A DNA stretch of 64,000 bases. Origin: Pontederia crassipes. Lineage: Eukaryota; Streptophyta; Magnoliopsida; Commelinales; Pontederiaceae. The position numbers were made by a program, and so were the translations under genes. Of the stretch, positions 35,023-47,600 are shown piece by piece (within the stretch, counting starts at the first letter, position 1; the number at the start of each line of letters is the position of its first letter). The stretch is from NCBI GenBank assembly GCA_030549335.1, contig CM060198.1, positions 39,658,353 through 39,722,352 on the forward strand, in the 5' to 3' direction. The notes under the pieces are model-generated. The model had not been told where the DNA came from. It saw only the letters and a program-made list of their open reading frames with translations, and did no database searches.

Positions 35023-36440
35023 ATTCTTAACATAACATTCTTTAAACATAAATATCTTAACATACATGCTTCACTTTAGAATCATCATCTGCATGTATCA
35101 TACAATAAGAATATGCATTCATATCATTCATAAACATTCATGGCATATTATTTCTCCTTTCATTTCACTTTCATTATCATGTATATCTAGAATTTTTTGT
35201 ATAACTCCTTGGCTCTTGTTACTTAACATTGTTCATACTTTATATTTTCTTAAGGTTGCTTTATAATCTTTTGAACCTTCTTTCACAGTTCTTTATTCTT
35301 TTATTATGTGATACTTTAAAGTGTCATATTAACTTTCATTCCATGTCATAAGTCATATCGAACACACGTATAATAATAGTGATGGACTTTATTCCTAATC
35401 ATCCTTAGAAATGCACACTCTATGATGAGAGATATTATTTCTTGAAAACTACACAGCTACAAGTTTACTTCTTGGGCTTAAGTCCCCTTGAAGTAAATTG
35501 TATGACTTTACTTTTCATCTTTACTTCATCATCATCTTAACTTTCTTTATTTGGTAAATGATATTTTAAAGTTAAACTTCACTTTTATTCTTACTTTATC
35601 TTATAACATCTTTGATATTAACAATAGTTGAAAGAATAATGTAATATCATTCTATTGACTAGCTAGACTGCGTAATTGGGAACACACATACTATAATAGT
35701 AAATTTTCTTACATATATTGTTGCTAATATAATCTAAAATCATAATTATATTTTTTATTTGTAATTCTCTAGTATTTTCATTTTATTTATTTCCTTAATT
35801 AACATCTTTCCTTTTATTTTCTTATTTTAAATTTTCTCTTTTTCCCCCTCTTTCTCCTTCCCCCCCCCCCCTCTTTCCCCCTCTCTCTCCCCCCCCCTCC
35901 CCCCCCCCCCCACCACCTTTTATCTACCACTGTGTTCTATCTATGTAAAATCTTCTCTCTCAGTATCATATAAAATCCTCCCTCTCTCTCCATTTCCTTT
36001 TCTCTCCAAAATTTTCTCCTCTCTTTCTCTCAGTATCCTTCTCTCTCTCTCTCCATATTTTTCTCCCGCCCTCTCTCTCCATATCCTATCAAATCATCTC
36101 TCTCCCCATAATCTCATATCATATCTTATATTTTAAAAATAAAAAACCGAGTTTAACCAAATTTATCGGTTCATGTCGGTTTTCCCATTTTTCCTGAGCC
36201 AATATGATTTTTTACTATTTTCAATTTTAATAATGCATCGGACCAATTTAGAACTAGTTTGCGATCGGACTGGTTGAACCGGTCGGCCTGAGTTGGTTTT
36301 TAAAACATTGGTGACAAGGGCATTCTTCAACTTTAGGCGCATTATACTCTGCAATACCTCAATCATTCTTTATCTTTTAGCCTAATTACGGTCGAAAATA
36401 CATTTCGTGTATTTAAGTTTCATATACAATCATCAATCAT
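35023..36440. other. AT-rich intergenic DNA with a long polypyrimidine tract
   Basis: No gene seen. Poly(C)-rich and (CT)n sequence occupies about 35838-36110, including runs of 10-13 C at 35860-35911 followed by ctctctctcc repeats. The rest is AT-rich and featureless. Confidence 0.5.
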
Positions 36441-37480
36441 TCATACTTTGAAAAAATAAGTTTATAATATGATGTAAAGCATTTTCTAGTAGTCATGTTT
36501 GTTCCTAGAATGGTTACAACCATGCTCAGAAATGTCATGGCCATGCTCAACATTGACATGATCGTGCTGAGCCTTGTCACCGTCGTGCCTAGAATTATCA
36601 TGGTCGTGTTGAACCTTTTCACAGTCATTCTTTGTCGCTCTCACTCACGGTCGTGACTAAATTGATCACGCTCGTTCTTGACCTCGTCATGGCCAGGACA
36701 AAGGTATCACGGGCATTACCGAGATCCCAATTTTCATTTGGTTGGCCACGACCGTTCCTAGGGTTGCAATGGTCGTGTTGGCATCCCGATTTCTAATCCA
36801 AAAATATCAATTTTTGAGATGGAATCAAGGGAAAAACATATATATAATTTAGAACAATTCCAGGGCATAAATCACATAAAAATATGTTAGCAACATCATA
36901 TTAATCCTGAAAAGTACATCTTTTAGGATTCTCTCAAAAATCATACAATTTTAGATCTAGATCACGAAACATAATTGTCATATATTAAAAATTATAAATT
37001 TAGTCAATGAATTCATGCAACCCTCAATCACAATCCCATATGAATTTTGGGTGTCCTCAAACTCTCAATCATTATATGCAAACCATTGAAACTGGAGAGA
37101 GAAATTTAGATTCCCTTTAAATACATAGAACTTTGATCTCTTTCTTTGTTGATATTGATCCCCTTCTCTTTCCCTTATCCATCTCCTCTTCCTCTTTATC
37201 CTCTTCCTCTTTATTTGTCTATTTCTTCCTCGAGCTTTCAAGGTTGCAGCAGTCTAAGAGATGAGAGAAAATAAGAAAGAGAAGAGAGGGGGAGGTTTGA
37301 GATTTTTGTATATAGCCTAGCCTATAATTTTTTATGGTTTCTTCTAAATGATTTAAATAGTCTTTGTTCAAATTTAGGGTTGTTGCATCTCTCTCTCTCA
37401 CTGATTTGGTCCCACTAAGATAACTCCCAAGTGAACTAAAAGTTAAAACAAACCAAGGAAAAAAAAACAATAATGCTCAA
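36440..37480 (-). repeat. Ty3-LTR-like fragment with CATGGTCGTG palindromes
   Basis: Eight or more catggtcgtg / tcacggtcgtg variants between 36490 and 36775, then a section resembling 22270-22740. The same palindrome style marks the Ty3-type LTRs at 3661, 7419 and 24339. No termini were identified. Confidence 0.4.
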
Positions 37481-37599
37481 ATGAACCATTACATTTAATT
37501 TGAATGGTTAGATTTAATTTTGAAGTCAAACTATAATTTATCGTAAGAGTAGTGAGTTGTATATTCCTTAACCCCTTAACAATATTGTATCACATGATC

Positions 37600-38030
37600 G
37601 ATAGGTGTGTTTGAACCTGACTTGACCCGACCCGATCGTGGGTCGAGTCGGGTATGGGTTAGATTTTTCTAACATGAGATGACCCGACCCGACCCGACGC
37701 TCAATTTTTTATTGATTTTTTATTTAAACTAGAGATTATATTTATTTTAATTTTTTTGAAAAATGAAATAAAATATTTTAAATATAGAAATAATATTTAG
37801 ATAGTTAGAAAACTTATTTTTATACTTTAAAATAAATATTAAATAATATTTTTATATTGATAAATATGAAATAATAAGAAAAAAAGAAAAAAAAATTAGG
37901 TGATAAGGTAACTCAACTATTCAACCCGATCCGACTCAACCTGAGTCAGGTTGAGTTGGATTTGGCCCTCAAAACTGTCTTCCTGACCAAATTTGGTCGG
38001 GTTTATTCACAAGTCGGATCTCATAAATTG
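37600..38030. repeat. GGGTCGGGTCGG-type repeat element
   Basis: The left part has tgacccgacccgatcgtgg and repeated gacccgacccgac. The right part has inverted relatives (caacccgatccgactcaacc and gtcgggttt), with an AT-rich centre. This style is seen in small hAT-like or fold-back elements of plants. Exact ends and target duplication could not be fixed. Confidence 0.4.
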
Positions 38031-38659
38031 ATGAAAGTGATTCTTATATTTTAAATTAATGAGATGGTAGTAATACCTGATTGGGAATTTAGATAACACA
38101 CGACACACTAATTCATCTTAAAGTAAATTACATCAAATATCCTCTAACTTTGGGCACTTTTCCAATAATATATTCCAACTTAGTTTGTTAACAAGACTAT
38201 CTTCCATCTTTCAACTTATTTCACCAAATATCTTTTCACCTACGATCGATCATTTCTCGATCGTGCTGTTGACGTGGCGCCCACGCGACATTCTTCTCTC
38301 TCCTCCATGTTAGCAAATTGGCGACGTGGCAATATTAACAAGATTAAATAATATAAAAAAATAATAATTAAAAAATGAAAAAAATGGGGCATTGCCCCTC
38401 TGCGTCGTTGACGACCTCGCTAATGCGTGGGAGGGGGGACCCACTTCTCTGTGCTCTGCGCTGGCGGGCAGGGGGGTGGTGGGCGATGCCCCCTTGTACG
38501 TGTCACGCTGATGGGCAAGAAGGGAGATGCCCCCTCTGTGCGTCGCTGGCAACGCATAGAAGGGGCATCGTCCCCCCTTTTGTGCTCGACGCCAACAAGC
38601 GAAAAGGGGGGCAGACGATTCTCCCCTTTTCACGCTCGACATCGACGGGCGAAAAGGAA

Positions 38660-38677
38660 GGGGGGGGGGGGGGGGGG
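38660..38677. repeat. Poly(G) tract
   Basis: About 17-18 consecutive G within the hairpin array; a slippage-prone simple repeat and potential G-quadruplex. Confidence 0.75.
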
Positions 38678-39142
38678 CGATGCCTCCACTGCGTGTCACC
38701 GGTGACGCGCAGAAGGGGCGCATCGCCCCCCCTTCTGTGCTTGACGTTGGTGGCTGAAAATGGGGGATGATGCCCCCCTTTCATGCTCGACGCTGATGGG
38801 AAAAAGAGGGGGGGGGGGTGATTCCCCCTCTGTGCGTCGTTGGCAATGGGCAAAAGGGGGCATCGCCCCCGGTCTATGCTCGACACTGGCAATCAAAAGG
38901 GGGGTGGGGGCGGGCAACAATGCCCCATCTATGTGTCGCCGATGCATCGCTGGTGGGCGAAGGGGGGCGTGGGGAGTAATGCTCCATTTGAGTGTCGTCG
39001 GCGACGCGTAGAAGGAGGCATCCCCCTTTCACGCTCAACGCCGACAACCAAAGGGGGCAACGACGACGCCCCATCTTGCTGGAGACGCGTAGAAGAGGGC
39101 ATCCCACCTTTCGCGCTCGACGTTGGCAATCGAAAGGGGGGG

Positions 39143-40503
39143 CACTACAAGAAAAATTTGACTTTTCTGACAGTCGCAATCGTCGGAAATTTTGCGAAAT
39201 TCGTCGAAAAATGAAGTTTTCGACGAATACGATCTGTCGAAAAAATGTTCGTCGCAAACACATTTTCGACAAACGAGAGATATCCGTCGAAATTTCGTAC
39301 CCATCGAAAAATTTTGACGGTCGTGCGGCTACACCCGTCTGAAGATTCAGACATCGACAATTGTCGAAACATTACGACGGTTGTAATCGTCAAAAAGTTC
39401 CAACGGTGGAAATCATAGAAAATTTTGCCGACTATGAATTTTTTTGACAGCCTAAGCCGTCTGAGACAACGTATAAAATAATAAAAAAATTGGTCGCGCG
39501 GTTGGATCAGGCCGCCAGAAAGCAAATCCAGCTGTTGTTTCAGGCTCCGCGCAATTGGGTCAGGCTGCCAACGCGAGTGAGAGGGGGTCGCCGGCCACGG
39601 GTGAGAGAGAGGGGGGCGCGGGAGGGTCATGCAATCGTCGCCGTCTCATTCGGCCCGAATTAGGCCTCCAGTTGCTGTTCTAGGCCTGCGCAGCGGCCAG
39701 GTCAGGGCGCCAGCGCGAGTGAGAGAGGGTCGCCGGCCACGAGAGAGAGAGGGTGGGTCGCTGGGAGGGTCATGCAATCGTCATCGTCCGGGACGGAAGT
39801 CGTCGCGCCGATGACGGAGAGAGAAGAGGAGAGAAAGAAAGAGGTAGAGAGATCAGTAGAGTAAAAAAATGAGTGCGTGAATAAGTAGGTGGAAAAAAAG
39901 AGTGGGGACGGGAAAAGAAAAAAAAACGGGGGAGCGTGACGGGATTATTTTTTAATTATGGATGATTTTTACTATTGCAAAGTTTAATAATAAAATATTA
40001 ATTTTATATTACCGACGATTTCGACCGTCGGAAGTTCCGAAGGTCCGAATTGTCGATAATTATAATAATAAAATATTAATTACATTATATATTATGATAT
40101 ATAATATTATAATATTTAATTATTTTTATTATTACTGATGGTCTAATTATATTATATATTATGATATATAAGATTATAATATTTAATTATTTTTACGATT
40201 ACAGACGATTCAGATCGTTGAAACTTTCGATGGTCCGAACTGTCGGTAATTATAATAGTAAAATACTAATTATATTATATATTATGATATATAAAATTAT
40301 AATATTTAATTATTTTTATGATTATTGATGATCGCTTCAAATCGTTAGAAAATAAAATAATAGTATAATAAATTTTATTATTTATTTTTTATTTTCGACG
40401 GTCTGCAAAAATTTCGACGGATTTTTTGTCTGTCTCAATAATCCGTCTTAAATTAGGAAGGATTTCTTTCCGTACAAAAATCTCAATTTTTTTAAAGCAC
40501 TGT
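39143..40503. mobile_element. Small non-autonomous CACTA element
   Basis: It starts CACTACAAGAAAAATTTGAC inside the hairpin array, followed by a dense set of cgtcgaaa/tttcgacg subterminal motifs (39160-39440). A GC-rich centre and AT-rich repeats of the type attaccgacgatttcgaccgtcgg come next (40010-40330). The right terminus is degraded (aaagcactg near 40503), and array sequence resumes directly after it. There is no transposase gene. The 1.36-kb size fits a deletion derivative. Confidence 0.65.
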
Positions 40504-41030
40504 TCGCGCTGGACGCCGACGACCAAGAAGGCAGAGACGATGCCCCCTTTGCGCTCGCCGATGACGCGCAAAAGGGGGGCGTCACCCCCTTTCCGCGCGC
40601 CAAACAAAGTGCAGAGAAGGGGGGTCTGCCCCCCACTCCCGTGCACCGGCGATGTTCATTCCTCGTTTGACGAGCTTTGTCACCGTTCTCCATCGGAGGC
40701 CACCCCTTTTCTTGACCACCTTTTCGTTTTTATCTTTTAAGTGTCGCCGACGACGCGTAGAAGGAGGCATCGCCCTTTCGCGCTCGACGCCGACAACCAA
40801 AAAGGGGCAGTGGCGATGCCCCATCTGAGCGTCGCTGATGCCCCCCTTTGCGCGTCACCGATGACGCGCAGAAGGGGGCATCACCCTCATTTCCGTGCAC
40901 CCACACTCCCGTGCACTGGCGACGTGCAAAGGGGGCTGTCGCCAATCATTCCTCGTTTTACGAGGTTTGTCGCCGTTCTCCTTCGGAAGTCACCCCTTTC
41001 TCGACCACCTTTGGTTTTTACTTTTTAATA

Positions 41031-41291
41031 TTTTTAATATTATCACATGGAGAGAAAATATCGTCACGTTAAAAAAATGTCGAAGGTGAAAAGTATTTAG
41101 TGTAAATCTTACGTTTTGGGGCGATAGCCTATTTGGATCTATCCCCAATCTGCTTTTGCGATCTGCTTTTGCAGGCAAGCAAACGGGCTCACGTCGCCGT
41201 GTCATCATTCTTGGCTCTTCCCCACGCTGCTGGATTTACCACCGCTCTCTGTTTTCATGTGCGACCTCCAAGTCTCCCCTCCCCTCCGATA
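41031..41291 (+). promoter_or_regulatory. Upstream/5' leader region of the O-fucosyltransferase gene
   Basis: About 180 bp of non-array sequence precede the start codon. No convincing TATA box is visible. A tctgcttttgcag repeat at 41150-41175 could be a leader splice acceptor. An in-frame ATG at 41133 would add 53 residues, but homologous proteins begin with a short tail before the membrane anchor, so 41292 is preferred. Confidence 0.4.
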
Positions 41292-41641
41292 ATGGCGATT
41301 GTTCGTCTCGCCAAGGGCAAACAGCAGAAGCCCTCACGACGCCCCGTCGCGCTATTGATTGGTGTATCCTTGGTGGCGCTGGCTCTCATTTGCTTCTTCT
41401 TCTCTCTTTCTTCCTCTTGGGCTCCGATCGCGGCCTTGCCGTTCTCCCTGGTGAGGGCACCCGGCGGTGGCGACGGCGTGGTGGCCTCCGAGAAGTATGA
41501 GTCGAGATGGATGGAGAGAAAGTACTTGTACTGGGGAGACCGCATCGATTGCCCCGGGAAACATTGTGACACCTGCGCCGGGTTGGGGCACCAGGAGTCC
41601 AGCCTCCGGTGCGCGCTTGAGGAGGCAATCTTCCTTAAAAG
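41292..41641 (+). CDS. O-fucosyltransferase exon 1
   Basis: 350 nt, phase 2 at the end (AAAAG|GTCGG). It encodes the short cytoplasmic tail, the membrane anchor, the stem, and the start of the conserved domain (Y-W-G-D-R, C-P-G-K-H-C). It is markedly GC-richer than the later exons. Confidence 0.9.
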
Positions 41642-44600
41642 GTCGGACCTTTATCTCTCTCGTTAATCTTCCGTCCTTTTTGTTAGTAGATTTGGTCGTG
41701 GGCATTAGACGCAGCATGTAGTTTAGGCTGAAACTTAAAGTCTTGTTGAATAATGGAAGGAAGGCTCATTCTTCTCGCTCTTTTGCACAGCTAAGCACTT
41801 TGCACATGTTTGATCTGTTTTAGATATGGAATTAATTTAGCTGTAAAGATTTGACAAATTTGAAAGGTCAAAGCTAGTCTCTTAAGAATGTCCAAGATTC
41901 TTTTTTTCCCGGTGAGAATGTCCTAGATTTTGCAGTAGTTGTTATGTCTACTGCTGAACCAAGAGATCTGTTATTAGACATCAGTTATGTAGCGAACATC
42001 CCAACGAAGCGTCTCTCATCTTTCTTCTTTGTTGTCTTTTATCTTACAAGATAGAGTGGGAAGTTGAAATGTATGCTTGGAGTAGTGTTAAATTTCATGC
42101 CTTGTTGTAGTTTGCTGATTTGTTCATCAATAAGCATCCGCTACTAAAAAATAGATTTACTGATATGTTGAATTAATGATAACGATTTTCCTTAACTTTG
42201 TGTTGTAATTTTAGTTCATGACACTTCTCAAAAAAAAAAAAAAAAAAAACAAGGAGAAGAATAATTCATGACCCTCTTTTTCTTATTATTTTCGTTAGTG
42301 ATATTGCATAATAAATTGGAAATCCAATTTAATATTTTTTTTAGGTTATTACTGTAAGATCACAAGGCACCAAAGGGGGTGGGGGGGGGGGGGTGAATTG
42401 GTGTTTAAACCGAAAATACTTATTTTATAAAACTCGTCGCGGAAGCTTAAAATCGATTTGTTAATATTTAAATCAACACAATAGCACTCAAATCACATGC
42501 ATAATAGAGTAAGAAGGAGAGAAAGAGAGAAAGATAAACACATGATGCATGATGGTTAATCAAATATCTTTTTGCAACTTATTCCATTTCGTTAGTTTTT
42601 TTCAACTTTTCATTAAAAAAAATGATCATGAAATTCTTATGCATAACAAATAGAATGATATTTTAAGTATTATTATGGACATGTCTAGATTTATAAAAGT
42701 AAGCGTAATGGTGTCTAAAATATTTCTTAAACTTGTTATTCTTTTTATCATATCAAATGATTATGTATTCAACTTAATTTTAGATAAATGATTGTCAAAT
42801 ATGAATAGATAAGAGATTTATCAAAGACGGTTGTATATATTATTTTCTTGGGTTTATTTCGTTGACCTCCCCTGAACTATGAACTTTTTCCGCGTCTACC
42901 CACGTCTTTCGAATATTTCGCTGAACCCTGAAGTATACCACCTTTTTCACTTAAGTCCATCCGTCAACCTCTGTCAATTTTTATTTTTTTTTATTTATGA
43001 AATGACCAAATTAACCTTCCTTCGTATCTGATATTAAAAAATATAAAATAATATATTATAAAAATAAAAAAATATTTTTCGAAGGTCGCGGGGGGCATCC
43101 CCCCTTGCGATCTCGTCGCCGGCGACGAGATCGCTTCGCGGGGGCACCCCTGGCGACGAGATTGCTTCGCGGGGGGACACCCCCAGCGACGAGATCGCAA
43201 GAGGAGGGGCCTGCGATCTCGTCACTGGCGATGAGATCACGGGGCCCCCTAACCTGCGTTGCCGGCGACGAGATCGCAGGCGGGGGGACGCCCCTTCTTT
43301 GCGATCTCGTCGCCGGCAACACAGGTTAGGGGGCCCCGTGATCTCATCGTCAGGAGGGGGGACGCCGACGACGAGATCGCGCATCTGGGTCCAGGAGAAG
43401 GCGAGGCTGAGGGGTTCCGCCCGTTCAGGGACCGTGCGGAGCAGGAGGCGGTGGGCGACGATGATTCGCCGCTCGACACGATCCGGCGAGAGGGAGAAGG
43501 GAGAGTCCCCAGATCCCGCAGAAGAATCTCCGGTGATGAGGTGAAGGGGCGAAGTTAGCGCCATCGCCGCCGGCGGTGAGCTCGAGGAGGTTGGCAGTGG
43601 AGAAGGACGGCATGGCCGGCTCGTCTCCGGTGATTCGGCGCCAGAGGAGCCCGTGGTGCGGGCTTGGGGTCTCTGGCGCAGGGGAAAGCTATCGGTGCAT
43701 GTTGCAGAGGAAGAGAAGGAAAGATGAGCTCGTTGCAGCACCCGATGAGGTTGAGCCCGGGCTCGGCGATGAGGTGGTCGAGGAGGGTGAGGTTGAAGTT
43801 GCCGAGCACTGACAAGACGTCGTGGATGCCGATCTACACGAGGCGCCGAACTAAATATTATTTTTTAGTTTTTTAATATTAGATGAAATGAAGGAAGGGC
43901 AATTTGGTCATTTTATAAATCAAACAAATGAAAATTAACGAAAAAGTTAACAAAAGTTGACGGATGGACTTAAGTGGAAAAGGCGGTATAATTGAGGGGG
44001 GATCAATGGAATATTCGAAAGACGTGGGTAGACACGGAAAAAGTTCATAGTTCAAGGGGGGTCAGCGGAAAAAACCCTATTTTCTTTTGCTTAATCAAAA
44101 TGACAATCACAATAAATGTGGCAAGGGATTATGATATCCATATAGTTTACTTTATTTGACATGTGAGAAAAGATATTTTGCAAATACACTTTCACATCAT
44201 TATATATAGTGGGATGACAACCACAACTCTGGTGATCATCCTTTTTGTTCTAAAAACAAAGTTATGATATTAAAATTTAAAACTCTCACCAACTTTGTTT
44301 TAAAAGAAATTGTCAATTCTTATATCTAAATTTCAAAATTATAAGTTTTTTCAATTTCAAATTTTTTTTTGAAACGTCTTTCAATTTCAAAATTATGATG
44401 CACGGAATGTTTAAATAAGAACTAGTAAGAGCATAATTAAATATATATACTCATTTCCAATAGTTAAGCATATATATGCATAATCATTTTCAAAGCAAAA
44501 TGATTCTATTATGCACAAAAATTATCTTTCCAAAAATCATAGTCTTATGTAGAAATTATGATAACCAGTGAATAAATTTAAAGTTCGAGAAATTGTGACA

Positions 44601-47600
44601 AACTATCATCATTATGTATTCCTCACAAATATTTGAAAATGTCAAATGGCAAGGTAAACTCAAATGTCTTAAATCTTTGAGTCAAAGTAAGATCATTGCA
44701 ATGTCTCAATTTCATATGCAAGTCTTATCATCAAAATAGATATTAAAATGTAATTTACATGAGAAAAATATTTAATATATTAAATTTACTTTATGTCACA
44801 AAATCATCAAGAGTTTAGTATATCAAATTAAAAATTCACATGCATACTCAATCATAGAAAGTATCATCATTTTTGTCAATGTGAAGATTTCAAGGTTTTT
44901 ATGCATTTGAGCTTGTGAATAGTCATGATCAAGAATGGACACATCAAATGCACATTTTAAATATGATATGTCAATTAAAATCACATGCGCACAAAATAAA
45001 TTTAAAATTTTGCTTCGATGATACGTTTACCAATGCATTCACTTTACTTGAATCATTCTTCTCATCCTTGTAAAACACACCTACAAACAAAAATCATTTG
45101 TATTTTGATGCCCAAACTTGTTTGGTCCGACATGATCCTCTAGGAACCCACATCAATTTCATGTCCATATTTATAGATTTTTTAATTTGACATTCAAATG
45201 AATAATTACTACGAGCATTACAATAATGACAAATAGTAGATGGTTTAATAGAATGATTATGATCATATCCAAATTTCAAAGTATCATTGTAAGAGGCATG
45301 AGGATTTTTAGCACCAAGAGAACTATCCTAACAGGGTTTGTTTTTCAAATAATAATTATGAAAATACTTAGGTTTCAAAGAATAAGAATATTTAAATAAT
45401 ATCCATTTGTTTTTTCAGTATTATTCTTTTTTTTTCTTTCTAAATGTATGAGCGATGAGCTTTTTATGAACCTTATCATTATGCATAGGCATTTGGAAAA
45501 CACCATTAATTTTGCTTTTCAAAGGCATATCAAGTTTATCATTCAAAGATTTTTGTAAGGAAATAATTTTGTTTTTCAAAATTTTATTTTCGTTTACACA
45601 TGTATTCAAATTTTCATTTTCACCTAAACATTCATTCTTTTCATTTTTTAAAATTTCAAAATCATTTTTCATAATATGAAAATCATTCATCAAAGTTTCA
45701 TTTTGAACTAGACAAGTATCCTTCTCATTTTTCAAAATCTCAATTTCTTTTTTTAAAGTATGCAATTCATCTCTTTATCTAAAAGAGGTTTTCCATCAAA
45801 ATGGATTTCTTGGATGAAATGGTGTATTTGTACGGCTTCTTTCTCAGCACTTATTAATGGCAACCCGGAAGGAGGGTGGATTCAACCTCAACGTGGGATT
45901 CGCAAAGGCTGTCCCTTGCTCCAATATTATTTGTGATAGCTATTGATGCACTTGCACGCTGTACTTTCTCTTCATGTAATGCATGGCTTATCTATGGATT
46001 CTCTGGAAACATGACCACTGGATCTTTACTTCCATTGCTGCAATATGCAGATGATACACTCTTTTTTATCGAGGAATCGATGGATGCGGCAAGAAGAATT
46101 TCCACTTTGGAATATTTGGGGACTTCTCTGGTTTGATCAACAATCGTGCAAAGTCTTCTTTCATTTCATTTGGTATGGATGATCACTCTGCTCTCGATTG
46201 CTCAACAATACTCCGGACAGCGATTTGCAGCTTCCCTATTCAGTATTTGGGTATGCCTTTATCTGACAAAAAGATTTTAGTTCGGGATTGGACACCTGTA
46301 ATTGAAAGAGTGGAGCGACGACTTAGGAGATAGCGCGAGATTACTATCTCGCGGGGGCTGACTTACCCTAGTTAACTCAGTGCTTTCAGCCATACCTATC
46401 TATTATATGTCTGTATTTCCATTGCCTCAATCAGTGGAGGCTCATATTGACTCTCTCAGGAGCAATTTCTTCTGGCAACACTCGATTTTTTCTTCCTCGC
46501 CCACAACCTTCCAAAAAGGGAAGGACCTTTCCCTCTGGGGGTAGGAAAATCATGATTGGGATCTGCCATTTCTTGAAATTTCTCTTCTGATTGCTCCGAT
46601 TCGCAGAAGAAAATTCTTTTTGTACTTTTCAAAAAATGTTAGCATGAACCGAGGAGTTCATCTTATTGCTTGGGAGGAGGTTTGTCGACCAAAGGCTGAT
46701 GGAGGATTAGGCGTCTGACAGCTTTACCAAACCAACATGGCCCTATTATCTAAATGGGCATGTCGGGTCATGGATGCATCCAATGGTGTATGGTCATCCA
46801 TCATCTTTGAATGCCATGGCAAAATTTTATCTTGGGAATGACGATTAGTACGCCCAAGAGGATGCTCATCCTTTCGATCTGGCATGTTGGCTGTTCTACA
46901 GTTGCTAAGACCTTTTTCTATCATTACAATTGGGGAATGGTCATATTCTGCGATTTTCGGATGATCCTTGGGCATCTACGGAAACTTTAAGTAGCTTATT
47001 CTCTAGGCTCTATGCGATCGCTGAGCATAAAGATGCAACAGTTTTTGATTGTTGGTCACTTTGATGTGGGTGCTGGGATATGGCTCCCTTCCTTTAAAGC
47101 TTATCTTTCTACTCAAAGAATAGATGACTTTGTTACACTTCTCGGACAACTTGAGAATTTTGCACATGGCGTATCAAAGCAAGATCACTGGGTCTGGACT
47201 CCAGCCAATTCACTGCAAAGAAGGTATAGATGACATTGATGAGAGATGGGGGCTTGCAACTCGACACTGACTTACTATTGAGAAACATGTTTTCTCTTAT
47301 TATTGACCAAACACTAGTGCCACCTATTTATAATCAAGGTAGGTAATACAAGAAGAGAGAATATTACTCCAAAAAATCAGGGATATTATTCCAAAATGTA
47401 GATACTATCCCAAGAAATCTGGGATACTAATCCTAACTAATATTACAAAGATATGCGAAGATATTAAAAGATATGGAAAGATATGAAGAGATACAAATCA
47501 TATCTCAACACTCCCCCTCAAGCTGGAGCGTAAATATCGTTTAGGTTCAGCTTGGAACATATTACTAGGAGTTTCTTCTTGGGAAGTACTTTAGTAAAGA

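Larger units (their letters stand above)
38380..41030. repeat. G/C-rich hairpin-forming array
   Basis: Many imperfect units pair runs of C and G around short cores such as cgctcgacgccgacaacc, for example ccccctttcgcgctcgacg...aaagggggg, and gggggcatcgccccc. Each unit could fold into a hairpin. Open frames exist in all six frames because stops are rare in this composition. A small CACTA interrupts it (39143-40503). Beyond it two roughly 290-bp copies lie head to tail (about 40504-40741 and 40742-41029), both ending in a ttctcgaccacctt...tttttaa-like segment. Outer AT-rich parts (38130-38340 and 41030-41110) look like degraded inverted repeats, so the whole may be one MULE-like element. Confidence 0.55.

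Noticed and set aside
35838-36110. Pyrimidine-rich tract as a regulatory element
   Set aside because: It is a simple-sequence tract with no nearby gene; no function can be supported.
38310-39630. Many long ORFs in all six frames
   Set aside because: They arise from G/C-run repeat composition with few stops; none has a domain signature and they overlap on both strands.
41133-41291. In-frame upstream ATG extending the O-fucosyltransferase by 53 residues
   Set aside because: The extension would bury the membrane anchor and has no counterpart in homologues I know. The region also contains a possible leader splice acceptor.
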